A stretch of DNA of 64,000 nucleotides from Rhodopseudomonas pseudopalustris (GCF_900110435.1 NZ_FODT01000005.1:186001-250000); one strand, 5' to 3'. Shown: positions 16,463-26,100, counted from the stretch's first letter. Notes: a model not told the origin generated them from the letters alone. Translations and numbers: made by a program.

Positions 16463-17485
16463 TCAGCCTGCAGTCGGCGTCCAATGCAGGACTTCGTAGC
16501 CATCCACGACCTTCTCCGTGGGTTGAAAACCGGCGGTATCGCGTAACGGCTCGACGATCATGCGCGCCACCGCGACCGTGTTTGGCTCCGCGTATTTCTG
16601 CATGTGACCGGCGATATCGATGATCCGGTCGGACATCTGCTCGAGCGGCGTGTCCGGATCGAAATGCACGTAGCCGGCATTGACGCCGCAGCGCACGGCG
16701 AACTCGCGCTTCATCAGCCGGACGTTGGCGTTGAAATGCGCCAGGCCGCGGATAACGTCCTTGCCTGCGGCGACGGCCTCGTCAACGCTCGAGAAACAGG
16801 CCATCACGCCATCCGGAGTCCACGTCGACTTCAGCACGCCGTTCGACTTGAACACTTCCTCGACCAGCTTCCTGTATTCAATGAAATCATACTGGACGGC
16901 GGCTTTGTCTTCCGTTTCCTTCATGGAGGTCGAGCCGACCACGTCGATCGCGAGAAAGGCCATCTCGCGGCCCCATGCATCAAGCTTCTTTTTGGTATCG
17001 GCGAAAATTTTCAATAGTTCGGACCGGCTCGACGGCGGCGCCTCGCCAATCCGCTTGATCTGCCGATCCAGTTCGAGCGCCGCTTTCGAGTTGTCAGCGA
17101 TGTGCAGATCGCGCTTCCAGGCAGCGACCTGCCGGCGAACCTGGCGGGCCATCGACGCGCGTTGCACGCGGCCGCGGATGGCTCCGACGACGACGATCGA
17201 TGCGAGCAGGCCGGCAACGAGGATCCAGACGGTCTGATCCTTACCGCCGATCCGCGTCGGTATGGTTTGCCGGACGAATGGAGAAACGGTCTTCAGAATC
17301 TTGTCGCTCTGCTCCAGAACAATCCGGGTTGCCGGGTAACCTCGCGCATTCTCGACGTAGGAGAGGGGGAGCGGCGCGACGATCAGCAGGATCAGGACGA
17401 ACGCGGCTAATTGGATCAGGACCAACACCGATGCCAGCGCCGACGTCAGTTTCGATTGCCCGGGCAGATTGAATTTATCCTGCAT
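16463..17485 (-). CDS. Membrane-bound class III adenylate/guanylate cyclase-like protein
   Basis: Protein of 340 aa with two membrane helices (~17-40 and 86-104) enclosing a short periplasmic loop, then a linker and a C-terminal cyclase domain. The two metal-binding aspartates are visible: LAIDVVGST (Asp181) and TPDGVMACF (Asp225), with the RCGVNAGYVHFD strand that follows. Catalytic activity is therefore plausible, though the substrate (ATP or GTP) cannot be told by eye. It is convergent with the tiny curlin gene and could supply cyclic-nucleotide control of the matrix genes; that link is only positional. Confidence 0.8.
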   Translation of the reverse strand: MQDKFNLPGQSKLTSALASVLVLIQLAAFVLILLIVAPLPLSYVENARGYPATRIVLEQSDKILKTVSPFVRQTIPTRIGGKDQTVWILVAGLLASIVVVGAIRGRVQRASMARQVRRQVAAWKRDLHIADNSKAALELDRQIKRIGEAPPSSRSELLKIFADTKKKLDAWGREMAFLAIDVVGSTSMKETEDKAAVQYDFIEYRKLVEEVFKSNGVLKSTWTPDGVMACFSSVDEAVAAGKDVIRGLAHFNANVRLMKREFAVRCGVNAGYVHFDPDTPLEQMSDRIIDIAGHMQKYAEPNTVAVARMIVEPLRDTAGFQPTEKVVDGYEVLHWTPTAG

Positions 17486-17831
17486 GACAGATCTTCACTC
17501 GGCTGGATGATGGCCTCCCGCAGAGTGGATCGAAAAATATACGACTGTAAATAGCCGCGCAGTGAAAACCGCGGATTTAAGAGGCCATTCGGACGCGTCC
17601 TCTCAACGATTACACTTGTCCCGGCCAGTGCGCGGGGGCGCCGCTCGGTAGGAGCCTACAATACGCCAAATACGAAACGCAGCAGCCACCGGCGGCCGCG
17701 GTCTGTCAGCACGGACCGGCCCAGCCAGTCGCGGGTCATGCGTCTGAAATGCGTATCAGACGATAATCAGCTGACGCAGCCCGGTCGCCCGATCAACGGG
17801 CGCCGTTCGATTGCGTGTCCGATACCAAGCC
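17486..17831. other. Intergenic region, nothing recognised
   Basis: Contains the promoter side of the cyclase gene (its ATG at 17485) and the 3' end of the small membrane protein gene. No convincing gene, RNA or repeat was seen. Confidence 0.4.
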
Positions 17832-18107
17832 TCAGGACGAGGCGAGTGCGGTCTCGACTTGCGCGCTGGTGCTCTGTGACGCCCGGCCAGCGCTTCGACG
17901 CACCACCAGCCCGAGCCCGAAGAACAACAGCGCCATCACCTGAGCCTCAGGAGATCCGCTGAGAATGAAAAAGGCAATCCATCCGGCTGCGATTACAATC
18001 GCGTCGCCGATCAGATTAGTACGTTTGTCCATCGACATTCGATTTTCGACAATCGCGCAGAACGTATGGTTGGCGCGCGCGGCCTGGTCTTGTGTCGGTG
18101 AGTACAT
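17832..18107 (-). CDS. Small membrane protein, hypothetical
   Basis: 91 aa. The ATG at 18107 has a very strong AAAGGAGG ribosome site 4 bases upstream, which supports the full length over internal starts at 18038 and 18032. Two hydrophobic segments (IGDAIVIAAGWIAFFILSG and VMALLFFGLGLVV) suggest a hairpin in the inner membrane, flanked by Arg-rich and Ser/Ala-rich tails. No family recognised. Confidence 0.55.
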   Translation of the reverse strand: MYSPTQDQAARANHTFCAIVENRMSMDKRTNLIGDAIVIAAGWIAFFILSGSPEAQVMALLFFGLGLVVRRSAGRASQSTSAQVETALASS

Positions 18108-18525
18108 GACGCCTCCTTTTGTTGCGCGCAGGATGGCGGGCAGTGCTCATCGAAACCTTAAGTCACGGGGGGGACCTACAAAGGCGGGTAACCAACCACT
18201 GAGACGAAGGTGAAAATGCAAGACACCAACAGAACCAATCGGTAACCGTCGCGGCGCCATGCGATGCCGACGGCTCGTGACGAGATCGGCGGAGCCGATT
18301 GCGTGGGAAGATCAGTGATTGCGGTTTCGGAGGATGTGCCCGGAGCCGACGTGTCGGCTAGCGACTTCGGGGGTTGAATTCACCGATGCACCAGGACCGT
18401 TGACCACTGCGTTCGACTTGATATCAGAGCCCGGTCCCGAAAAGTGGAATGCCTGTTTTCGGGAAAGATCAAACTCCAACATCAAGCTCGAACCGGATGA
18501 CAATTCGAAGATAAATCATCCTTCT
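18108..18525. repeat. Intergenic region with a decayed group-typical repeat
   Basis: No gene is visible. At ~18434-18478 lies a diverged copy of the intergenic element built of CCGAAAAGTGG and TTTTCGGGAAAGATCA halves. A better-preserved relative of the second half occurs at ~47810-47840 on the other strand (GCATGATCTTTTCCGAAAAC). This element is common between genes in Rhodopseudomonas/Bradyrhizobium genomes. Confidence 0.45.
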
Positions 18526-18945
18526 CTAACGACGCTTCTTGCGCACATTCGAAGGCTTGGCGCGGATCAAGAAATCATCAATCGATTTTCCGGACTTTAG
18601 TTCGTCAATCAGCCAAAGCGGCTGCTTGCCGCGGCCCGCCCAGGTCAAGGAAGGATCCTTCAAGCTCCGATATTTCGGATAAACCTTGGGGTAGGGCCGT
18701 CGTGCCGGCTTCGGACCTGATTCGTCATCGGACTGTTGATTTGCGCCGCTGGTCACTCCGAGCCGCAGCCGAGACAGGTGACCATCCAGTTTCCGCTGCT
18801 CGGATTGGATTTTGTTGCACAGCACCTGGCTGATCCGTTCGTGAATCTCCCAGAGCTCATCAACCGTCATTGCGTCTGGGTCGATATCCTTCACGGCTCC
18901 CTCCAATCGGCTCGGGATTAAATCCGCTGACCGATTTCTGTTCAT
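18526..18945 (-). CDS. H-NS/HvrA-type nucleoid protein
   Basis: DNA-binding protein of the H-NS family (about 139 aa from the ATG at 18945; the frame stays open to a GTG at 19071, so the start is uncertain). The N-terminal half (MTVDELWEIHERISQVLCNK) is the coiled oligomerisation helix. The C-terminal half (YRSLKDPSLTWAGRGKQPLW) carries the TWAGRGKQP AT-hook-like loop that inserts into the minor groove of AT-rich DNA. Such proteins silence foreign AT-rich DNA; nearby candidates are its own AT-rich upstream region, the IS remnants and possibly the AT-rich curlin promoter. The tail is highly basic (NVRKKRR). Confidence 0.85.
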   Translation of the reverse strand: MNRNRSADLIPSRLEGAVKDIDPDAMTVDELWEIHERISQVLCNKIQSEQRKLDGHLSRLRLGVTSGANQQSDDESGPKPARRPYPKVYPKYRSLKDPSLTWAGRGKQPLWLIDELKSGKSIDDFLIRAKPSNVRKKRR

Positions 18946-20184
18946 GACATTTGAACGCTGCCCGGCGCCGCGGTTGCTACCAGATTTTTCGGAATCGCTA
19001 TCGATCCTGTGACCTTCCAACTGAATCGCGATCGACCTTTTCGATTCACTCTTTTTTCCTGGATTTTTCACGAGCTTTTACGGTCTATTTGTCCAATTCA
19101 AGATTGACGCACCTTTTTCAATCTGAATTCCCCAGAATTCTCGGGTTGTAAATGGGCAGATGCGCATGAAAATCAATAAGCAAGATTCGCAATTCATGGG
19201 CATTAATTGCGCTAAAAGTACGGAATTTGTACAGTAGCAAGACTTGGTAGCGTCCGTCTATGTTTCTAAGTTTGAAAGCCGTCGTTCTTGAAAGTTTTGG
19301 CTTTTGAACGCCTTGGCGAAGGTTGCACCGACGTCGGCGCGGGTGACCGGCTCATGCCGAGCGGAATCAGCGGTGAACGATCGTGTCCGCTGCTTCCCAA
19401 ATCGGGCGGCGCTGGTCCCGAGGCGCAAGCATGGGGCCGTGACGAATGCCCCGCCATTTCCCAGGTCGAGCCCTTGCCGCCCATATCGAATTCATTGTGG
19501 GCTGGCTTACAGGATGCCGACGAAGGGCTCGATGTCCAACTTACAGCCAGCCAGGAGCTCCGGAGGGACGCGATCCACCGCCACCGTGCCGGCATTGAGC
19601 TTCATCTTAACGTCGGCCAACTTGCGCGAAGGCGCCGCCCGCCGATCGACGCCTTGCAACGGTGTCCATGAGGAGATCGATATGAGAGCACCGATGCAGC
19701 GGACTGCGGCTCCCAACGAGGTCTTAGATCCTGCTGGAGGTGTCCAAGATTCGAAAACGTCAACAATCTCAAGACGCTAGATAATTCCATAATATACCTT
19801 ATGCGAATCCTGGATTGTCGCCCGGCCAGGCCATCGGATCTGGACCGCTGCAGCGAGAAGCCTGAAGCCTGACAATCAGGTCGCGTCTTCGCTCCCATCT
19901 TGCGCATCAGAGGACTCAGCGGACCTTCACCGTGATCTCGCTGACCCTGTTACGGGCTGGTCGACTCTGGCGAGAAAGCAGCTATTCGCGCAACGCCGAG
20001 GCGCGCCGCCGCTCGGCACGAACAGGACGCCAACTCCTTGTTGACGGGCCGCGGCGAGCGCATGGAGCCAGGAAACTGCGAGCGAGATGATCATGACTTG
20101 CCTCCTGCGACCGGACCTCGGTCCGCTGGAGGCAAGCAGCGCAGACCTTCAGGTCCGCGCGCGGCTCGCTACAATCATGGTGGC
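18946..20184. other. Gene-poor AT-rich then degenerate region
   Basis: The first ~300 bases upstream of the H-NS gene are AT-rich, as expected for an autoregulated H-NS-family promoter. From ~19270 to 20180 several short ORFs exist on both strands, but none has a recognisable domain, signal peptide or ribosome site. Together with the IS3 remnant that follows, this looks like eroded mobile DNA. Confidence 0.4.
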
Positions 20185-20375
20185 ATCGACTGGCACTTCA
20201 CCGCACCCGATGCAGAACGGCTTCGTCGAGAGCTTCAAACGAACCTTCGCGCGAAGGATCTCAACATCCGCTGTTTTCTGAAGCTTGAAGACGCCCGGAC
20301 AAAATTGGAAAACCGGCGCCGATACGACAACGACGAACGCCTACATGGCGCAATCGGGCAAAGATCGCGTGTGCC
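20185..20375 (+). pseudogene. IS3-family transposase (OrfB) remnant, frameshifted
   Basis: Three segments in alternating frames match the end of an IS3-family integrase: WHFTAP (frame 1), then HPMQNGFVESF (frame 2), then RCFLKLEDARTKLENRRRYD with ERLHGAIGQRS (frame 1 again). Intact relatives read approximately WHFTAPGKPMQNGFVESF, so a few bases were lost near 20205 and a second frameshift follows. Only the C-terminal catalytic part remains; no terminal inverted repeats were found. It marks a former insertion just before the copper genes. Confidence 0.75.
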
Positions 20376-20478
20376 GGGCTTGAGGCTAATCAAGTGTCGC
20401 AGCCGGTTGCAGCCTATGATAGCTTACACCCGATAGATTTAGCCTGTGGACGGGCTGGACGGAGACGCGCTTCAACGC

Positions 20479-20886
20479 ATGCGGCTGTTTCGGACCATAC
20501 TCGCGCTGATGATCGCGATCTCGCTCGCGGCGCTTCCGGTCGGGTCATCGGCCATGGCGGCGACGGGCGGGGCCATGTCGGGAATGGCCGCCCACGACAT
20601 AACGAGCTATCACGACGTAACGGGCCATGGTTCGGGCATGTCGGCGGTGGCAGAACCCTGCCATCAGGCCGAGCTCGCACCCAACGCCAGTCCCGCGCCT
20701 GCTCCGAAGCATGACTACAAGTGCCCGCTTGGTTTCTGCTGTGTGGGGAGCGCAGCTGCGCTCGGACCGACCGTCGTCGTCCCGTTCAAGCTGATGTCCT
20801 TCAAGGAAGGCCCTTTGCCTGCGGTGACGGATCGCTTCGTCCCTTCCCACGCCGGCAGTCGCCTGTTCCGGCCTCCCCGCGCCTGA
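20479..20886 (+). CDS. Small secreted metal-associated protein
   Basis: About 135 aa from the ATG at 20479 (a GTG 11 codons upstream is in frame). It has a signal peptide (MRLFRTILALMIAISLAALP, ending SAMA), a stretch rich in His and Met (GMAAHDITSYHDVTGHGSGM), then CHQAE and HDYKCPLGFCC. The Met/His/Cys content and position at the head of a Cu/Ag efflux cluster suggest periplasmic copper binding or sensing; no catalytic domain is seen. It lies ~100 bases upstream of the YtkA-like gene and probably starts the operon. Confidence 0.6.
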   Translation: MRLFRTILALMIAISLAALPVGSSAMAATGGAMSGMAAHDITSYHDVTGHGSGMSAVAEPCHQAELAPNASPAPAPKHDYKCPLGFCCVGSAAALGPTVVVPFKLMSFKEGPLPAVTDRFVPSHAGSRLFRPPRA

Positions 20887-20984
20887 TCTCTCCCAACCCT
20901 GAACGCGGACCATTGGTTGGCCCGCATTTGGATGTCGCACGCCACGCGGCCGCGGCTCGAGATCAGACACGTTTGGAGACCATC

Positions 20985-21380
20985 ATGATTGCGAATTTTG
21001 CCAGCGCTGCGGCTGTTGCCGTGGCGATCTGCCTGTCCATGTCCGCCGCAGAGGCGGCTGCGACCGACTACGCGTTCGAGGCGGTCAAGCCGGAAATGAA
21101 GAAAGGCGACGACGTGACGGTCGCCGTGCGCCTGACCAACAAGGCCACCGGCAAACCGGTGGCCGACGCCGTCATCTTCCGGACTCGCGTCGATATGGCG
21201 CCGGACAACATGGCGGATATGGAATCCGCGGTGACGCCGCTGCCTGCGCCGGAGCCCGGCGTCTACGCCTTCAAGACCGATCTGCCGATGGCCGGGCGCT
21301 ATCTGATCACGCTCTCCGCCAAGATCCAGGGCGAGGCGGAGACGGTGACCGGCAAGGTCATCGTCAAGGCGGTCAAGTAG
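20985..21380 (+). CDS. YtkA-like secreted protein of the copper cluster
   Basis: Periplasmic protein (131 aa) with a signal peptide ending AEA-AATD and a single Ig-like beta domain (KKGDDVTVAVRLTNKATGKP, MAGRYLITLSAKIQGEAETV) typical of the YtkA/FixH-like family often found beside copper efflux genes. Several Met residues cluster in VDMAPDNMADMESAV and could bind Cu(I). A GGAG site 7 bases before the ATG at 20985 defines the start; the frame extends further upstream but without a signal peptide. It likely works with CusB downstream. Confidence 0.7.
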   Translation: MIANFASAAAVAVAICLSMSAAEAAATDYAFEAVKPEMKKGDDVTVAVRLTNKATGKPVADAVIFRTRVDMAPDNMADMESAVTPLPAPEPGVYAFKTDLPMAGRYLITLSAKIQGEAETVTGKVIVKAVK

Positions 21381-21465
21381 GCCGGAGGGCGCCGCCCGCC
21401 GCGGGGCGCCCTTTCCTTCCGGATTTCAATTCAGCGCGCCCTCGGGGCGCTTGACGGTGCATGCC

Positions 21466-22854
21466 ATGGTTTTGCTGCGTCCATTCACATTGCTCGCCCT
21501 CGTCGGGCTGGGGCTCTCTTCGTCGGTGGTGTCGACCGCGCAAGCTGTCGATCGACCGCCGTTGTACTACCGCGATCCGACCGGCGCGCCGCAATGGTCA
21601 GCGACGCCAAAGAAGGATGCCAGCGGCCGCGACTATGTGCCGGTTTACGACGAGGACGACACGTCGTCTCAGTCGCCCAAGCCGAAAGCCGCTGCGGCCG
21701 ATCCGACGCGGAAGATTCTCTATTACCGCAATCCGATGGGCCTGCCGGACACCTCCCCGGTCCCGAAGAAGGACCCGATGGGGATGAACCACATCCCCGT
21801 CTATGAGGGCGACGACACCGACGACGGTACGATCAAGCTCTCGCCCGGCAAGATCCAGCGCGCCGGCGTCAAATCAGAGTTGGTCCAGCGCCGGCCGGTG
21901 CTGGTCTCGGTGAAAGCGCCGGGTGTCATCCAGCTCGACGAGCGCCGCGTCTCGGTGATCGCGATGCGCAGCGAGAGCTTCGTGCGCAAAGTCGAAGACG
22001 TGACCACAGGGACGCGCGTCAAGGCCGGCCAGCCGCTGATGGAGATCTACAGCGCCGCAATTGCCGCGGCAGCGGCCGATTATCTGTCCACCATCGCGTC
22101 CAAAACGACCGCCGGCAATGAAACCTTCGGCCGCGGCTCGCGGCAACGCCTGATCAATCTGAACGTGCCCGAAGCGGCGATCGCCGCGCTGGAGCAAACC
22201 AGGATCGCGCCGGTCACCGTGCAATGGACGGCGCCCCGCGACGGCGTCGTGCTCGAACGCAGCGCGATCGAAGGGATGCGCGCCAATGTCGGCGACGTGT
22301 TGTTTCGGATCGCTGATGTGTCGGCGGTGTGGGCGGTGGTCGACGTCGCCGAGCGCGACCTCGGCAGCATCGCGGTCGGACAAGCGGTGAGGATCCGCGC
22401 GCGCGCTTTCGCCAACCGCATCTTCGCCGGAGCGGTCAAGGTGATCTACCCGCAGGTCAGCCGGGAGACCCGGGCGGTGCGCGTCCGGATCGAACTCGAT
22501 AATCCGGATCTCGCCCTGCTTCCCGACATGTATGTCGATGCCGAGATCGACATCGCCGATCCGGGCCCGGTGCTCACCGTTCCGAACTCCACAATTCTGG
22601 ACACCGGCACCCGTCAGGTCGTGCTCGTCGACAAGGGGGACGGACGCTTCGAACCGAGGGCCGTCAAGCTCGGCCGCCGCGGCGATGGCATGACCGAGAT
22701 CACGGAAGGTTTGCAGGATGGCGAGGCCGTCGTAACCTCCGCTAACTTCCTGATCGACGCCGAGAGCAATCTCAGGGCCGCGCTGAGTGGATTCGCAGAG
22801 GCGGCTAAATCCGCTGCAACGGACGGCCGCTCCGATGCAGGAGCGCGGCCATGA
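21466..22854 (+). CDS. cusB: Copper/silver efflux periplasmic adaptor (CusB-like)
   Basis: RND-type membrane-fusion protein (~462 aa) bridging the CusA pump and an outer-membrane channel. After the signal peptide come two tandem heavy-metal-binding motifs: LYYRDPTGAPQW...DYVPVY and LYYRNPMGLPDTSPVPKKDP with MGMNHIPVY. The first has lost the MG residues of the second, so probably only one binds metal well. The adaptor core follows (VKAPGVIQLDERRVSVIAMR, GWV-type barrel, TVPNSTILDTGTRQVVLVD). It overlaps cusA by four bases (ATGA), so translation is coupled. The ATG at 21466 is chosen; GTG 21457 and TTG 21451 are alternatives. Confidence 0.9.
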   Translation: MVLLRPFTLLALVGLGLSSSVVSTAQAVDRPPLYYRDPTGAPQWSATPKKDASGRDYVPVYDEDDTSSQSPKPKAAAADPTRKILYYRNPMGLPDTSPVPKKDPMGMNHIPVYEGDDTDDGTIKLSPGKIQRAGVKSELVQRRPVLVSVKAPGVIQLDERRVSVIAMRSESFVRKVEDVTTGTRVKAGQPLMEIYSAAIAAAAADYLSTIASKTTAGNETFGRGSRQRLINLNVPEAAIAALEQTRIAPVTVQWTAPRDGVVLERSAIEGMRANVGDVLFRIADVSAVWAVVDVAERDLGSIAVGQAVRIRARAFANRIFAGAVKVIYPQVSRETRAVRVRIELDNPDLALLPDMYVDAEIDIADPGPVLTVPNSTILDTGTRQVVLVDKGDGRFEPRAVKLGRRGDGMTEITEGLQDGEAVVTSANFLIDAESNLRAALSGFAEAAKSAATDGRSDAGARP

Positions 22855-25800
22855 TCGCCCGCGTCATCGCGTGGTCCGCGCACAATCTGCTGCTGGTGCT
22901 GTTCGGCGCCGGATTCGCCGCAGCGGCGGGCCTCTACGCCCTGCTCCATCTCCCGCTCGACGCGATCCCCGACCTCTCCGACACCCAGGTCGTGATCTAC
23001 ACCGAGTATCCCGGCCAGGCGCCGCAGGTGATCGAGGATCAGGTCACCTATCCCTTGACCACGGCGATGCTGACGGTGCCGAAGTCGAAAGTGGTGCGCG
23101 GCTTCTCGTTCTTCGGCGCGTCGTTCGTTTACGTGATCTTCGAGGACGGTACCGACATCTATTGGGCGCGTTCGCGCGTGCTCGAGTTCCTCAACGGCGC
23201 CGCGGCGCGATTGCCGGCCGGCGTCGCTCCGACGATCGGTCCGGACGCCACCGGCGTCGGCTGGGTGTATCAGTACGCCGTCGTTTCCAAGGAGCTGAAT
23301 CTCGCCGATACCCGCAGCCTTCAGGACTGGACCCTTCGCTTCGCGCTCGCCAAGGCCGAGGGCGTCGCCGAAGTTGCGAGCATCGGCGGCTTCGTCAAGC
23401 AGTACAACGTCGTGCTCGACCCGCAGCGGATGCGCGATCGCGGCATCACCATGCAGCGGATGCGCGAGACGATCCGCTCCAGCAACGCCGACGTCGGCGG
23501 CCGCACTGTCGAACTGTCCGAATTCGAGTATGTCATTCGCGGCAAGGGCTATCTGAAGGACATCAACGATCTCGGCAATATCGTGCTGAAGACCAGCAAC
23601 GGCACGCCGGTGCTGCTGCGCGACGTTGCACGAGTCGAACTCGGCCCCGATGAGCGGCGCGGCATCGCCGAGCTGAACGGCGAAGGCGAGGTTGCGAGCG
23701 GCATCGTGCTGCAGCGCTTCGGCGTCAATGCGCTCGACGTCATCGAGAACGTCAAGAAGCGCTTCAAGGAGATCGCGAGCAGCCTGCCGAAATCGGTGGA
23801 GATCGTTCCGGTCTACGATCGCTCCAACCTGATCTACGCCGCGGTCGAGACCTTGAAGACCACGCTGTTCGAGGAGAGCCTCGTGGTGGCGGCGGTGTGC
23901 ATCGTGTTCCTGTTGCACGTGCGCAGCGCGCTCGTCGCCATCCTGATGCTGCCGGTCGGCGTGTTGATGGCGTTCGGAGCGATGAAGCTGATCGGCCTCG
24001 GCTCCAACATCATGAGCCTCGGCGGCATCGCGATTGCGATCGGCGCCATGGTCGATGCTGCGATCGTGATGATCGAGAACGCCCACAAGCATCTCGAGCG
24101 CGCCGAGCCGGGCCGCTCGCGCGTGAGCGTGCTGATCGAGGCCGCGTCCGAAGTCGGACCCGCGCTGTTCTTCAGCCTGCTGATCATCACCGTGTCGTTC
24201 ATGCCGATCTTCACGCTGGAATCGCAGGAGGGCCGGCTGTTCAGCCCGCTCGCCTTCACCAAGACCTTCGCGATGGCCGCCGCCGCGCTGCTGTCGGTCA
24301 CGCTGGTGCCGGCGCTGATGGTGATCTTCGTCCGCGGGCGGATCGTCCCTGAGCACAAGAACATCATCAATCGCGCGCTGATCTTCGTCTATCGTCCGGT
24401 GATCAGCGGCGTGCTCCGCGCCAAGGTCGCGGTGATCCTCCTCGCGCTCGTTGTGCTCGGCGTATCGATCTGGCCGGCGCGGCAGCTCGGCACCGAATTC
24501 ATGCCGGCGCTCGACGAGGGCACGCTGCTGTACATGCCGACCACCCTGCCCGGCATCTCGATCACCAAGGCGGGCGAGCTGCTTCAGATGCAGAACCGCA
24601 TCATCCGCGGCTTCCCGGAGGTCGCATCGGTCTACGGCAAGGCCGGCCGGGCTGCGACTGCGACCGACCCGGCGCCGATCGAGATGTTCGAGACGGTGAT
24701 CAATCTGAAGCCGAAGGAGCAATGGCGCAGCGGCCTCACCACCGATGGTCTGATCGCCGAACTCGACAAGGCGCTGCAATTCCCCGGCGTGTCCAACGCC
24801 TGGACCATGCCCATCAAGGCCCGCATCGACATGCTCTCGACCGGCATCCGGACGCCGGTCGGGGTCAAGGTGATGGGCACCGATCTGGTCGAGATCGACA
24901 AGCTCGCCAAGCAGATCGAACGGGTGCTGAAAGCCGTGCCGGGGACGTCATCGGCCTATGCCGAACGCGCGATCGGCGGCTATTACTTGGAGATCACCCC
25001 GGACCGCGCAGCGCTGGCGCGCTACGGTCTGTTGATCCAGGACATGCAGGACGCCATCGCCATCGCACTCGGCGGTCAGACGGTCACCACGACAGTCGAG
25101 GGCCGCCAGCGCTTCAGCGTCAACATGCGCTATCCGCGCGAGCTACGCGACAATCCGAAGGCGATCGCCAGCGACGTTCTGGTGCCGCTGCCGGGCGGCG
25201 GGGCGGTGCCGCTCGGCGAGGTCGCGACGGTGACGCCGACACGCGGACCGACCTCGATCCGCACCGAGAACGGCCAGCTTGCGACCTACATCTATGTCGA
25301 CATCCGCGACCGCGACCTCGGCGGCTACGTCGCCGACGCAAAGCAGGCGGTTCAGGCCAACATCGCGTTTCCGCAAGGGTCATACGTCGTCTGGAGCGGC
25401 CAATACGAGTACCTCGAGCGCGCCGCGGCGCGGCTCAAGGTCGTCGTGCCGGTGACGCTGATGATCATCTTCCTGCTGCTCTACCTGAATTTCAGGTCGC
25501 TGACGGAAACGCTGATCGTGATGCTGTCGCTGCCGTTCGCGTTGGTCGGCGGGCTTTGGATGATGTGGGCGCTCGGCTTCAACCTGTCGGTCGCGGTCGC
25601 CGTCGGCTTCATCGCACTCGCCGGCGTGGCGGCCGAGACCGGCGTTGTGATGCTGATCTATCTCGATCACGCACTCGACGCGATGAAAGCGAAGCGGACC
25701 GCGGAAGGCCGGCCGCTGTCGCTGAGCGATCTGCACGCAGCGATCATGGAGGGCGCCGTCGACCGCGTTCGTCCGAAGATGATGACGGTGGTCGCGATCA

Positions 25801-25982
25801 TGGCCGGCCTGCTGCCGATCCTGTGGAGCACCGGCGCCGGCTCCGAGATCATGCAGCGCATCGCCGTGCCGATGATCGGCGGCATGGTCTCGTCCACCTT
25901 GCTGACGCTGATCGTCATCCCCGCGATTTACGGCCTGATCAAGGGATTCCGGCTGCCGAAGCAAGGCAACGCAGCGGCGTGA
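22851..25982 (+). CDS. cusA: Copper/silver RND efflux pump (CusA-like)
   Basis: Inner-membrane proton-driven transporter of the heavy-metal RND family (1043 aa, same size as E. coli CusA). Visible: DAIPDLSDTQVVIYTEYPGQ near the start, VDAAIVMIENAHKH in the transmembrane region, and the three methionines that line the Cu(I)/Ag(I) route in E. coli CusA, in LYMPTTLPG, PIEMFET and RIDMLSTGI. This favours monovalent Cu/Ag over Zn/Co/Ni as substrate. It overlaps cusB. No cusC-type outer-membrane channel follows; a shared TolC may serve. Confidence 0.95.
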   Translation: MIARVIAWSAHNLLLVLFGAGFAAAAGLYALLHLPLDAIPDLSDTQVVIYTEYPGQAPQVIEDQVTYPLTTAMLTVPKSKVVRGFSFFGASFVYVIFEDGTDIYWARSRVLEFLNGAAARLPAGVAPTIGPDATGVGWVYQYAVVSKELNLADTRSLQDWTLRFALAKAEGVAEVASIGGFVKQYNVVLDPQRMRDRGITMQRMRETIRSSNADVGGRTVELSEFEYVIRGKGYLKDINDLGNIVLKTSNGTPVLLRDVARVELGPDERRGIAELNGEGEVASGIVLQRFGVNALDVIENVKKRFKEIASSLPKSVEIVPVYDRSNLIYAAVETLKTTLFEESLVVAAVCIVFLLHVRSALVAILMLPVGVLMAFGAMKLIGLGSNIMSLGGIAIAIGAMVDAAIVMIENAHKHLERAEPGRSRVSVLIEAASEVGPALFFSLLIITVSFMPIFTLESQEGRLFSPLAFTKTFAMAAAALLSVTLVPALMVIFVRGRIVPEHKNIINRALIFVYRPVISGVLRAKVAVILLALVVLGVSIWPARQLGTEFMPALDEGTLLYMPTTLPGISITKAGELLQMQNRIIRGFPEVASVYGKAGRAATATDPAPIEMFETVINLKPKEQWRSGLTTDGLIAELDKALQFPGVSNAWTMPIKARIDMLSTGIRTPVGVKVMGTDLVEIDKLAKQIERVLKAVPGTSSAYAERAIGGYYLEITPDRAALARYGLLIQDMQDAIAIALGGQTVTTTVEGRQRFSVNMRYPRELRDNPKAIASDVLVPLPGGGAVPLGEVATVTPTRGPTSIRTENGQLATYIYVDIRDRDLGGYVADAKQAVQANIAFPQGSYVVWSGQYEYLERAAARLKVVVPVTLMIIFLLLYLNFRSLTETLIVMLSLPFALVGGLWMMWALGFNLSVAVAVGFIALAGVAAETGVVMLIYLDHALDAMKAKRTAEGRPLSLSDLHAAIMEGAVDRVRPKMMTVVAIMAGLLPILWSTGAGSEIMQRIAVPMIGGMVSSTLLTLIVIPAIYGLIKGFRLPKQGNAAA

Positions 25983-26077
25983 GGAGCGCCGTGCGACTTT
26001 GGGGGGCGTCCAGCGACCATTCATGCCCGAGGCAGGCGCGGTGTCGAGCTAACCTGGCTGGAGAGCAATTGGACGAT

Positions 26078-26100
26078 CCGGCGCCGCTGAGCGGCGCCGG
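26078..26100. terminator. Bidirectional terminator-like hairpin
   Basis: CCGGCGCCGC and GCGGCGCCGG form a perfect 10-base stem with a TGA loop, between the convergent cusA and collagen-like genes. No clear T-run follows on either strand. Confidence 0.5.

Noticed and set aside
19266-19907. Several 60-160 aa ORFs on both strands in the gap before the copper genes
   Set aside because: No recognised domain, ribosome site or signal peptide; likely random frames in eroded DNA.
22614-24779. 721-aa minus-strand ORF opposite cusB/cusA
   Set aside because: His/Asp/Arg-rich low-information protein caused by codon bias of the pump gene on the other strand.
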